The translations under genes were made by a program, and so were the position numbers. Positions 1 through 11,573 of a DNA stretch of 64,000 bases are shown here, in pieces. How positions within the stretch are numbered: the stretch's first letter is position 1; every line of letters begins with the position of its first letter. The DNA comes from Candidatus Pantoea persica (GTDB lineage: Bacteria > Pseudomonadota > Gammaproteobacteria > Enterobacterales > Enterobacteriaceae), in contig NZ_SMDS01000001.1 in assembly GCF_013753875.1 (NCBI RefSeq), forward strand, positions 32,761-96,760, written 5' to 3'. Under the pieces are notes generated by a model. That model saw only the letters and a list, made by a program, of their open reading frames with translations, was not told the origin of the DNA and did no database searches.

Positions 1-30
1 CACTTCCACTTCCACTTCCACTTCCACTTC
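1..30. repeat. Six-base tandem repeat (CACTTC)x5
   Basis: Five perfect copies of CACTTC fill the first 30 bases and may continue beyond the window. The repeat lies inside the aldehyde reductase gene and encodes alternating Glu-Val on the minus strand, so length changes stay in frame. Confidence 0.9.
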
Positions 31-120
31 GACATCTTCGGCCGCCAGCGGGCCGGGATCGTATTCGTAGGGCTGGAGTGCTTCTCCCGCCTGCATGGCG
101 GCGTGGCTGTTGAATTTCAT
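1..120 (-). CDS. ahr: Zinc-type aldehyde reductase/alcohol dehydrogenase, N-terminus only (window edge)
   Basis: The minus-strand reading from 120 gives about 40 residues resembling the start of the YjgB/Ahr NADPH-dependent aldehyde reductase family, including QPYEYDPGPL followed by a DVEVEVEV stretch where the family has a short beta strand leading to the catalytic zinc site. The rest lies outside the window, so no catalytic residues can be checked. The valine-glutamate run is encoded by a six-base tandem repeat and is longer than I would expect for the family, so the strand may be extended. Ahr reduces aldehydes to alcohols in the cytoplasm. Confidence 0.6.
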   Translation of the reverse strand, partial: MKFNSHAAMQAGEALQPYEYDPGPLAAEDVEVEVEVEVEV

Positions 121-139
121 GCTTTTTCCCCGCTAATTA

Positions 140-679
140 TTATTTGAATGCTTCAGGCTTGCAGGCGCTGAAGCTCTGCGCAACCCTCACAAATTCCCCA
201 CCGCCAAGACGATGCAGGGTGTGCAGGCTGTCCGCCGCCACCACTTCGCCAAACAACGAGTCATACTGCTGTTGCGCTTCCGTCGCGGGCAGCAATCGAC
301 ACTCCAGCCAGGCGACGCAACTCTCTTCCAGCAGCGGCACGCCCAGCTCTGGGCCGCTGATGGCCTGAATCTGGTAGGCCGCAAACTTGTCCATGTCGCG
401 CCCGGTGGTGTTGCCCATAGCATAGATCAAATCGGCGAAGGCAGCGGCGGGCACGCAGACGCCGAACGCGCCGCTCGACTCGATCAGCTCGCGCGTCCAG
501 GTCGATTTATCCACAACAATCGCGACGCGCGGCGGCGTAAACTCGACCGGCATTGACCAGGCGGCGGCCATAACGTCACGCCGTTGGCTGTGCGGATCCG
601 TGCTGGTAATAAGGATAGTAGGACCGTGATTAAGCAGGCAGCTGGCGTGCTGAAGCGCCATCGGACGAAAATGGGACAT
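140..679 (-). CDS. Flavin reductase-like FMN-binding protein
   Basis: A 179-residue open frame of the flavin reductase-like domain family (split-barrel FMN binding). Conserved stretches include an N-terminal segment ending in GPTILITSTD, then a PRVAIVVDKSTWTRELI segment typical of the FMN pocket, and FGVCVPAA. Such proteins usually transfer electrons from NAD(P)H to flavin or act as small oxidoreductases in the cytoplasm. Length is normal for the family and I see no lesion, which is unusual in this window. It shares orientation with the aldehyde reductase 20 bases downstream, so the two may be co-transcribed. The physiological substrate cannot be told. Confidence 0.75.
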   Translation of the reverse strand: MSHFRPMALQHASCLLNHGPTILITSTDPHSQRRDVMAAAWSMPVEFTPPRVAIVVDKSTWTRELIESSGAFGVCVPAAAFADLIYAMGNTTGRDMDKFAAYQIQAISGPELGVPLLEESCVAWLECRLLPATEAQQQYDSLFGEVVAADSLHTLHRLGGGEFVRVAQSFSACKPEAFK

Positions 680-803
680 AGAGAATCCTTATGGATGGCG
701 ACGCAAGGGGCACAGCGTAACGGGTGCGGCGTAAATAGCTGTAAACGTTTTACTTTAAACGTTAATGCCAGCGAGCGCTTACCGCGATGTGCCCAGAGTT
801 TTT

Positions 804-1079
804 TTACAGCAGATCGCAGTTAAGCGGTGTGCGAAAAGCATGGCGCGCTGCGGTCATCAGCTGGGAGGCGGTGACGGTGGGCGGTAGTCGCGTCAGGACT
901 TTACTCGCCTGCCAGTAACATAACACCATCACTTCATCCGTTTCGCTTTCGGCAAGCTCGCGCAGGCGTGCGCGCAGCGACGGGACGTTCAGCGTCTGCT
1001 GTTCATCCAGCATCTCTTCGATGGTTTTGAGGATCACGTCGTGGATCGTTTTCCAGGAAAGATTAGTAAGCAAAATCAA
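804..1079 (-). CDS. Conserved hypothetical protein, 91 aa
   Basis: A 91-residue open frame on the minus strand, largely helical in composition, with an acidic middle (ELAESETDEVM) and no signal peptide or membrane segment. I do not recognise the family. Codon use looks like the neighbouring real genes, and nothing better occupies the stretch, so it is probably a true small gene. Confidence 0.45.
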   Translation of the reverse strand: MILLTNLSWKTIHDVILKTIEEMLDEQQTLNVPSLRARLRELAESETDEVMVLCYWQASKVLTRLPPTVTASQLMTAARHAFRTPLNCDLL

Positions 1080-1323
1080 CCTCTTCTAGCGCTCTCCGGC
1101 TCCGGAATTCTACTGCCTTTGTCTCCTGCAAGCGGACTGCCTGCAAATGAGAGTCTGTTAACCTAGCAATAACTATAGATCACAGTGGAAGCGTTCTCAA
1201 AATGTGAGTTATTTCGCATTAAAAAGCGCAGTCAGACTTCCCTTTTTCCCTTACTCTATAGCTGATTAACCGACCGCCCACACAGGCTAATTCCATCCAT
1301 CTTTTTATTAAACAGGAGCAACA

Positions 1324-1874
1324 ATGGCTGAACCGACTTTGCAGGCCGACGCGTTGGTATGGGGACACGGGCCGTACGTTTTCGAGGTTTTTCTGGAACC
1401 TACCTGCCCGTTTTCCGTCCGCGCGTTCAATAAATTCGACGCCCTGCTGACGCAGGTCGGCGAGGATAAAATGACCCTGAAAATTCGTCTGCAGTCATAG
1501 CCGTGGCATCTCTATTCCGGGGTAATCGTGCGCTATATCCTCGCCGCCTCGACGCTGCCGGCAGGCAAGGCGGCGGCGAAGGCGGTGCTGAAGCCAGTGG
1601 CTGACCACCGTGAGGAGTTTGAGGATCACTGCCATGGCGACAATATGCAGACCACGCCTGCGCAGATCATTGGGCGGCTGCAGCGCTACAGCGGCATCGA
1701 CGCCACCACTCCCTTCGATCGCGCCGATCTGCAAAATCTCATCAAATGGCACTGTAAATATGCGCGCCAGAATGGCATCCACGTCTTCCCTACTTTTATG
1801 ATCGATGGGCCTAGCAGCCTGACATCGGCAGCGGCGACGATGTCAGCGAGTGGGCGAAACGCATTCCGGCCTGA
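1324..1874 (+). pseudogene. DsbA/thioredoxin-fold protein, broken
   Basis: The reading starts at an ATG after an AGGAGC ribosome site and gives a thioredoxin-fold protein with FLEPTCPFS, where a thiol-disulfide oxidoreductase would have its active-site motif. Only one cysteine is present, so it resembles the DsbA-family thioredoxin-domain proteins of unknown role. An in-frame TAG at 1498 follows LQS and precedes PWHLYSG, most simply a CAG to TAG change. The frame then runs cleanly to about 1808, where a shift breaks the end (continuation QPDIGSGDDVSEWAKRI in another frame). With both lesions repaired it would be about 180 residues. Confidence 0.7.
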
Positions 1875-2243
1875 CGGCCTTTTCCGCATGCACAGGACAC
1901 GCCCTGCGAGGTGGGGTACAGAGGCGCGCAGGCGGCACCTTTGTGACGCGCGCGGCGCGATGGTTCTGTTCTTCTTGCCGTAAAACGGCCACTGCGTCAT
2001 GACGGCAACGTGGTTGCATCGACTGTATCGACTGCGTCAGCACGCTATCAGAATAAAACGCGTTACCGCACGCTTTTACGGCTTCTAATAATCCCCGATT
2101 TTATTTGTCTACCATTTTACTAGACGCGTCACACATTATTATGAATAGCCTTGAGCCTTCCCGGTATCAAATTAAGGTAGGGCTTTTCTCTTTTACGATG
2201 AAATAGCGCACGCTTTTATTTCAGCTCCTCTTCAGGCGTGACG
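1875..2243. other. Gap without an assignable gene
   Basis: About 370 bases between the thioredoxin-fold pseudogene and the antiterminator pseudogene. Short open stretches exist on both strands, but none resembles a known protein or has a good ribosome site. The last 150 bases are AT-rich and likely contain the antiterminator promoter. Confidence 0.4.
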
Positions 2244-3106
2244 ATGAAAATAGTTAAAATCCTTAATAACAATACCGTGATTATTCATAATTCCTAGGAA
2301 AAAGAGCAGGTGCTAATGGGAAAAGGACTCGGTTTTCAGAAAAAAGTGGGCGACGCCATCGATGCCGCGGCGACTGAAAAGATCTTCTCCCTGCAACAAA
2401 ACGCCTGGTCGCAACGGCTGAGCGAGCTGCTGGCGGAAATTCCGCTGGAGGTCTTCACCACCACCGAATTAGTGATCGCGCTGGCGAAAAAGCGCTGTCT
2501 GACGCGTTACACGAAAGCTTTGCCGTTGCCCTGCTGGATCATTTTCATTTCGCCTTCCAGCGCCACCAGCAGCGCCTCGCATTACCTCCGCTTTTTAACG
2601 GCGAAACCAGGCTGCTGCATCCGCGTAAATATAGTGTCGCCCTGCAGGCGCTAGATATTATCGAAAATCGGCTGGGCGTTCGGCTTGCCCGGGATGAAGC
2701 GGACAGCATCGCCCTGCATCTGTTAAATGCGCAGTTGCACAGCGACCTCAGCGATATTATGCGCATCACCACCTTGATGCAGCAGGTGCTGGAGATCGTT
2801 CGGGGCTATTTCAATATCGACTACCCGCCGGATGCGCCCAGCTATCCACGTTTCGTGATCCATTTAAAGTTTTTCGCGCTGCGCATGCTGAACAACAGCG
2901 CGGCGGTCAGCGACGATACGTCGCTGCACGATATTGCGCGCAGCCGCTGTGGGCAGGCCTGCGGCTGCGTAGATAAAATCGAGCGCTATCTGGCCGAGAA
3001 CTGGTGCTACCACTTAAGTGCCGAAGAGCGCATGTATCTTATCCTGCATATTGAGCGCATCAGAAAAGAAGCGGTGGCGCAGATAAGAGATTGCGGTGAA
3101 GCCTGA
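2244..3106 (+). pseudogene. BglG/LicT-family transcription antiterminator, broken
   Basis: Starting at ATG 2244 the translation reads MKIVKILNNNTVI, the typical RNA-binding (CAT) domain start of BglG-family antiterminators, followed by GKGLGFQKKVGD and two PRD domains, the second ending at 3106. A TAG at about 2296 sits where the family has glutamine (HNS-stop-EKEQVL); the context CCTAGG fits a CCCAGG ancestor. A frameshift near 2500-2515 separates the CAT and early PRD1 part from the rest, which then reads well to the end. BglG proteins bind RAT hairpins in leader RNA when sugar is available. The matching RAT is upstream of the PTS gene at 7.2 kb, so this was the regulator of the adjacent beta-glucoside genes. 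Confidence 0.85.
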
Positions 3107-3172
3107 CCGCCCGGCAGCGCCTGACGGGCTAGAGAGAGTGCATAACCGGCAGCGGCTGCCGGTTATGGCGCC

Positions 3173-4536
3173 TCAAAAGGTTACGGTGGTTTTCAATCCC
3201 GTCACCCAGGCGTCCTGCGTCGTTTTCAAGCCACCAGGCCGGTACCAGTACTGTAAGTCAGGCTGGGGATGGTGGCGCGGGTCGCGGTAGTCGTCGATGC
3301 CCTCCGCCTGATTAAGCGCCGCCTGGTTGTGTCGATAGCTACGGCTCAGTTTAATCCAGGAAAAGCACAGCCCTACGCCATCTTCCGGGCGCGCGTCAAA
3401 GGGCCCCTGATAGCGTAACGACAGCGCGTTCACCAGCTGCAGCGGATTTGTACGCTGGTCGGCGAGGCTCATGCTCCATGAGAGGCTTAGCCCGCGCGCG
3501 ACGTTGTCCTGATGGCGGGAGAGCTGCTATTAAAGCCGGCGTATAAAAACCAGCTACGGCGATGCTCGCGTTAGCCCTGCGGATCGCTGGCCCCCTGCGC
3601 CTGCGTCTTGCCCACGTAGAGATCGTTTTGTCGGGCATTGTTGAACAGCACGCCAAGGTTATAGATGCCAGGCAGGTCATGCAGATGGGTTTTCCACTCC
3701 AGCTCGACCGGCAGCAGTATGCCTTTGCTGCCTCGCGTTGAGGTGTTCCTGGCCTGACGGCGCAAGGGCGCCATCGGGTTTTGCTCGATGATGCCGCCCT
3801 TCAGCGTCAGGCGGTCGCGCAGTCGGTACTTCAGCGTAGTGACCCAAGTATGCACGTTCCAGTTGTACCAGCTCATCGCATTGGCGGATTTGCCACCGCA
3901 CTGCGAAAGCAGCTGAAAGTCGCAGGGAATGATCTGATCGAAATCCTGCACCTTGTTGATCATGCCGATGCGGCAGTGAAGCTGCCGCTGATCAAAACTA
4001 CGGCTAAAGGTGAATCAGCCCAGCCGCGTGATAGAGCCGCGTCCCGCGCTCTCCTGCACCATATCATTCAACGCAACCCGGCTGTCTTGCAGTCGCCCGC
4101 TGGTAAGGCTGTCATCATGATTGCGGTTGACGATATTGCCTTCCAGCTTCGCGTCGGGAATAGCCGTCAGCGCCTCCAGATCCTGCGTAAAGGTCAGCGC
4201 GAACTGGTCGATATAGGCCGCATGGCAATCGTGATTGTCGCCGCCGCCTGAGTTATAGGCCGCCAGGCTTAAATAGCCGAGATCGTACTGAAAGCCCCTT
4301 TCTTGCAGCTAGAGCCGCACGCACGCCATATCACCGGTTATGCCTTTATCCGGTGGCATAAATCCCAGCGCACGCCCGTCCCACTGTTGCGCCAGCGCCG
4401 CCGAATACATAAATAACAACGTGGCCGCGGTGTTACCCAGCCAGGCTAAGCGTTTTTTATTTTTGTGCGCATAAATTAACAGATTAATTTTAGTAACAAG
4501 TTTTTTTTAAATAGCGTAGTAAATACAGTGTTTCAT
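3173..4536 (-). pseudogene. OprB-family carbohydrate porin, broken
   Basis: Minus-strand fragments in three frames match carbohydrate-selective porins: an N-terminal signal-like stretch ending in AALAQQWDGR, a middle part with WYNWNVHTW and GSKGILLPVELEWKTH, and a C-terminus ending in TGLKTTVTF, the terminal phenylalanine expected for an outer membrane beta barrel. There are several frameshifts, an internal loss near 3480-3540, and a TAG near 4309. The gene is next to the GH1 and PTS genes, so it would have passed beta-glucosides through the outer membrane. Confidence 0.75.
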
Positions 4537-4635
4537 TTTTCGTTCCCTCTGTTTTCAGCAATGAAGACACCGCCCCGGAAATAAGAGGTGAAACAGGCGT
4601 GATGTAAAAGAGGACAGATTCTGCCCTCAGAAAAT

Positions 4636-7160
<2,525 letters not shown>

Positions 7161-7192
7161 TCACGATTCCTTTTGCAGTGACTGACAGGCAA

Positions 7193-7240
7193 AAAAAACT
7201 AAACCGCCGCTCACTGGCCGAAAGCGGGGGTTTAGGTTTT
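7193..7240 (-). terminator. Leader terminator of the beta-glucoside operon
   Basis: On the minus strand CTAAACCCCCGCT pairs with AGCGGCGGTTTAG (one mismatch) across an 11-base loop and is followed by eight T residues. It overlaps the RAT element on its 5' side, the arrangement used by BglG/LicT antiterminators. Confidence 0.85.
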
Positions 7241-7262
7241 GCCTGATAAACAGTTACAATCC
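7235..7262 (-). promoter_or_regulatory. RAT ribonucleic antiterminator
   Basis: The minus strand carries GGATTGTAACTG, five bases, then CAGGCAAAACC, close to the consensus binding site for BglG/LicT proteins. It overlaps the upstream arm of the leader terminator and lies about 90 bases before the PTS start codon. This control element is still well preserved although every protein of the operon is broken. Confidence 0.85.
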
Positions 7263-7423
7263 TGAAAATCGGGAAAATCATTACCCGTGATGCTGCCGAT
7301 GACAAGCGGTTGTAACTCGCGCGTCGCCATTACGTGAGGCGCGTTTTATTTTTGCGCAGCGCAGGCGTACAGGCGCGGGTCAGGACAGGAGGTTTTCAGA
7401 GGATAGTGCCGCGATAAAGCGGC

Positions 7424-7449
7424 GAAGGAGCGGCGACAATCCTTCGCAT
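7424..7449 (-). terminator. Hairpin GCGAAGGA...TCCTTCGC
   Basis: An eight-base perfect stem with a ten-base loop lies 40 bases downstream of the small minus-strand frame at 7489-7569. There is no strong T run, so its role as terminator is uncertain. Confidence 0.45.
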
Positions 7450-7488
7450 TAATGTTGTCGTACCGCTTACAAATGCAATTGCGCAGAC

Positions 7489-7569
7489 TTACTGCGCAGT
7501 TTTTTCATATTCGTAAGCAGGTGTTTCTGCATCATCCGGTAACAGTTCGCTATCGGGACGCTGTGACAT
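7489..7569 (-). CDS. Possible 26-aa peptide gene
   Basis: A short frame, MSQRPDSELLPDDAETP followed by AYEYEKTAQ, starts seven bases after the strong ribosome site AAAGGAGA. The peptide is acidic and has no signal or membrane segment. It is followed by a hairpin at 7424-7449. I do not recognise it. The good ribosome site is the main reason to believe it. Either an orphan small protein or the remnant end of something larger. Confidence 0.4.
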   Translation of the reverse strand: MSQRPDSELLPDDAETPAYEYEKTAQ

Positions 7570-7576
7570 TTTATCT

Positions 7577-8035
7577 CCTTTCGTTGAGGGACAGGCAGAC
7601 CACGTGCTGAAGCGGTTGCACACTTGCCCGGCGATATAACAAGAGACTGCACAGGCGCAGATGGTTCCGGCAAAGGATAAACGCCTGCTGCTGCGACCTG
7701 CTCAGTAACAACATAATAATCTTCGGGTTTGTTTGCCAACGACGCTTTCAGCCAGACCTACCTTTTTCAGGTAACATTTGGCAATATAATAAACTGTTCG
7801 CTGCGGCAGCGATGTCGATAAATTGTTGCCTGCAGTCGGGGAGGTAGGCCGCAAGCCAACACCAGGGCAAATGCGCCAACTTCCCTGCTGCAGCTTGACT
7901 GCCTGTTGGGGTGCCGCGGGTGTACTATGCCGCAGCGGCGCCTGCCCCCCTTTCTGGTATTCAGCAAGACCACCTACCACGCCGCTTTTAACGCTTTTTT
8001 ATCCAGCTTTCGGAAATTCGAATAAGCTGTAGACA
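7577..8035. other. Gap with no assignable gene
   Basis: Minus-strand open stretches of 70-90 residues overlap here in two frames (one includes NKPEDYYVVTEQVAAAGVYP), which could be the remains of a frameshifted gene. I cannot assign a family. Between 8038 and 8080 an imperfect GC-rich inverted repeat could end transcription of the stress-protein pseudogene. Confidence 0.35.
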
Positions 8036-8123
8036 AAACGGGCGCCGCGACGAATCTGCCTCGTCAGCGACGCCCGCTTCAGCCCGGCACAGGCTGCCGG
8101 GCGGGAGAAACCTTAGCGACGCT

Positions 8124-9097
8124 TCAGCAGTAGGTCGGTTTCATCCTCTTATCTACCGCTGCGGCACCGCTTCGTTCTACTATGTCATCGTCAGCGCCGT
8201 TCGTGCCCAGTGTGCCAGCCGTTGTGGCCGTTGCACCTGCGGTTTTAACCGAGGTATCGCCCGGCAGTACGCTGCCAACCGCAAGCTTGTCGTCATTAGC
8301 GTGTTCGATATCCACTTCCTGACGACGGACAGAGTCAGTCACATTCTCAACGCGGTCTCTCTGGTCTTTACATACCCTACATCTTCTTTGATATGCGCCG
8401 TTTTGTTAATCACCGACTGCTCGTGCGTCTCAGCGACTTCAATGGTTTTCTCATCCCAGTCAATGTCGACGGTTGCCGCCAGATCGCCGGTCTAGCGGTG
8501 GAAGATATCTGCGTGCTGCTCACGCAGAGAGATATCTTCTGAAACCTGATCGGTTACGGTATAGCGGCGCACGCGCGTGGTACATTCGCTCACCAGACTT
8601 TTGCCCACTTCGAGACGCTCTTCAACCAGGCGCAGCACCTCTTCTTCGCTTTCGTCACCAGTTAAAGAAGTTCGTACCGGCGTGGTCGGACTGCGTGCGT
8701 CGTCGTAAACCAGACCGGTAGTGATGGTCTGCGTGGTAGAGACGGTATAGCCATCATCCTGCCCCAGGCCGCGCTAGCGGAGGTGGACTGGAAGTCGCCG
8801 GTATCGTGCGCATCCAGAATGCTGTTGGCGCGCGGCAGCTGTTCCTCTTTCGCACGCAGCATCAGTACTATGCTGCCGGAATTGATGGCATCTTCATATA
8901 CGCCGCGCTGTTCTTCATCCACCGTTTCACCAAAAAGACGCTGCCAGAAGCTCGGATGACGCGCTTCGTGACCTTCCGACTTCAGTAGTTCGCAAGAAAT
9001 CACATCAATATCGTGTTCGGCAAAACCAGCTTTAATCATCTCCATGGAAAAAACAGTCTGTTTGACGCGTGAAATATCAAAACACTGCGACCTGCAT
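8124..9097 (-). pseudogene. YsnF/AvaK-type DUF2382 stress protein, broken
   Basis: The minus strand encodes a general-stress-like N-terminal domain (IKAGFAEHDIDVISCELL, SGSIVLMLRAKE) followed by the DUF2382 repeat domain (VRRYTVTDQVSEDISLREQH, ATVDIDWDE). Frame changes occur near 8775 and near 8345, a TAG stands at 8488-8490 before TGDLAATV, and the first codons from ATG 9097 are separated from the body by an extra T in a T run. The role of the family is not established; members are often plasmid or stress associated. Confidence 0.75.
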
Positions 9098-9448
9098 CAG
9101 ATCACAAATAAACGTAGTGAAATGTGTTAGCGCGTTAATCTTTACGTCTGTCAGAGAGATAACTTTGCATAGTAGCGCCTCCGTTTCGGCGTGACGCAAG
9201 TCCCTTAAAGGTGCGCTACGCCGCCGCCTCAGCGCGTTTCGTCTGTCGGGAATGCGGCCAGACGCGCAGCGTACCGCTGCTGGCGTGTAGAAAAGGAAAA
9301 CATTCCCGCGTGGCACTTTTGATGCAAAATCGCCTTTATTTGTTTAGCCGTGTTGAAATATTCCGCGCGCCTGTTACTTATGCTTTTCCTGATGAAAAAA
9401 GAGGCAAAATAATGCCTTTTATTATTTGTTGAAAATAGTTATGATAAG

Positions 9449-10445
9449 GTGATGCGTAATGCGTATTCTGATGCGATTGTAGACCATCCCAAATGGCTTC
9501 CGTACCCGTCTAGTCCGGTGAGTCCTCTGCTCCCTTATACTGACTGGCTAATAAACATGCGCGAACTGTGGGATAACGTTTCCGGTAAACATGGTGACAA
9601 CGAAATACAGCAACTTAAAGCCTATGAAGCCGAACGCGATCAGGTGCTGAAAAATTTCGTGTTGCTGGCGAGCCAGGTTTTAGGGATCCCCGCCGGTTTT
9701 GTCTCAGTGCTGGATGAAAAAAATCAGTATATAAAAGCTTCGCATCACTTTGCGCTTGAGCATCGACGCGCAGCGACTCTGTTTGCCGCTATGTGGTTGA
9801 AAGCGCCGCGCCAGTGGTTATCCCGGATACCTGGCTCGATGCGCGCTTCGTCACCCACCCTTTCGTGGTCGGCGCACCCTTTATTCGCTTCTACGTCGAC
9901 ATACCGCTCAGCAATCCTAGCGGCGTGGCGATCGGCACCCTCTGCCTGACCGATACCGAGCCGCACACCTTTTCTGCCCAGCAGGTGGCGACCGTGAACA
10001 TTCTGGCCGGACTGGCCAATCACCGCAGGCTGATTCGCGATCTGCAGTTTCTGAAACAGGCGGAAGATGAGGCTGCGCGGCGGCTGGTGATCATCGAATG
10101 TCTTGATCTGGCGCGCTCGCTCGGCGTAGAACCGGCCAGCAATTTGCTGCGCGATCTGGCGACGCTGCTGCCGTTGCGCCTGCGCCTGATGCCGGGCAAC
10201 CTCTTTTATGTGCTGTCGGCGGGCCGCTTTGCGCTGCTGACCAGCGAAAACAGCCGCCTCAGCACCGCCTGGATTGCGGGCAAGCTAGAAGGGATCACCG
10301 CCGACATCGACGAGGGGCTGTCGGTTTCCCTCGCGCCGCACTCTGGCGAAACCGGTTTACCGCCCGCGATCAGATCCCCGGCGAGATTATCAACGAGGCG
10401 GTGCTGCTGCCGCGCGTCAGCGCTACCTCGCCAGCCGCCAGATCT
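9449..10445 (+). pseudogene. GAF-domain (degenerate cyclase-like) signalling protein, broken
   Basis: The first part reads through PHKW-like N-terminal residues to a GAF domain (VLGIPAGFVSVLDEKNQYIK). A frameshift near 9760 moves it to the frame containing VVIPDTWLDARF and GVAIGTLCLTD, typical GAF signatures, followed by a region with LFYVLSAGRFALLTSE that resembles a degenerate GGDEF domain. The frame shifts again near 10350 and the gene stops abruptly near 10445, where it abuts the tail of a convergent amidohydrolase remnant. A C-terminal output domain, probably EAL, is lost. Confidence 0.65.
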
Positions 10446-10837
<392 letters not shown>

Positions 10838-11075
10838 CTGGTGCCTGCAAAAGCCCGGTCAGCGGACGGTGGTCGCAGCGGTTAATGCCGCTGACCAGTA
10901 TGTTGTGTTTGCAAGGCTTTATTTATTCACAGCAGAAAGCAGAAAGCAACGCGCAGGCGGGCAGAGATAACTGATTAAATTCAAACAGCTACTCAGAAGA
11001 CCTTAGGGATAGTGCGAGAATGCGGCGGTTCAGCAAGATTATTAATAATCCAGCACGCCACATCATATTGACTAA

Positions 11076-11573
11076 TTATGTTACTGAACAAAATAAAGCG
11101 CGCAGCTGGCTGGCCAGTACGGCAGGCTGCTCTTCAGGAACAAAATGCCCGCAGCGCGCTATCGTCACGCCGGTGACCTGCTGCGCAAATTGACGCAGCG
11201 GCGCGGCCATATCGGCAATGGAGCCTCACTCCGCGCTCACCGCCAGCAGCGGCATCGCCAGCCCGCCCCGCCGCAGGCTGGCCTGGTTCTGCGCTGCGGA
11301 TTCGCCCACCGCGCGATAGCAGGCGAGCACGGCGCGTAGCGCGCCGGGTCGCGTCAGGATACGCACATACTCCCGCCTGCTCTGCGCGCTGAATGCCTGC
11401 GGGTTGTCCGCTTTGCTGCTCAAAAACCAGTCGATGTAGAGCGCTTCGCGGCCGGCGATCAGCGCCTCGGGCAGATCTGCCACCAGGTGAAAGGCAAAGT
11501 GCCAAGTTTTCCAGGCGCCTGACGACGACATCGGCAGCGCGTCCGGCAGCGTGGCGGAGGTAGCCATATTCAT
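11076..11573 (-). pseudogene. Alpha/beta hydrolase, C-terminal half
   Basis: The fragment contains WHFAFHLVADLPEALIAGRE and YIDWFLSS, cap-domain sequences of epoxide hydrolase-like proteins, then RCGHFVPEEQPA with the catalytic histidine region. A TGA at 11227 interrupts it where tryptophan fits. The N-terminal half with the nucleophile elbow is missing because a deletion joined the gene to the P-type ATPase upstream, whose NMATSATL segment is read in frame with it. Confidence 0.75.

Noticed and set aside
1686..2043. Minus-strand open frames of 66-104 codons opposite the thioredoxin-fold pseudogene
   Set aside because: They are shadows of the GC-rich plus-strand coding pattern, with no homology or ribosome site.
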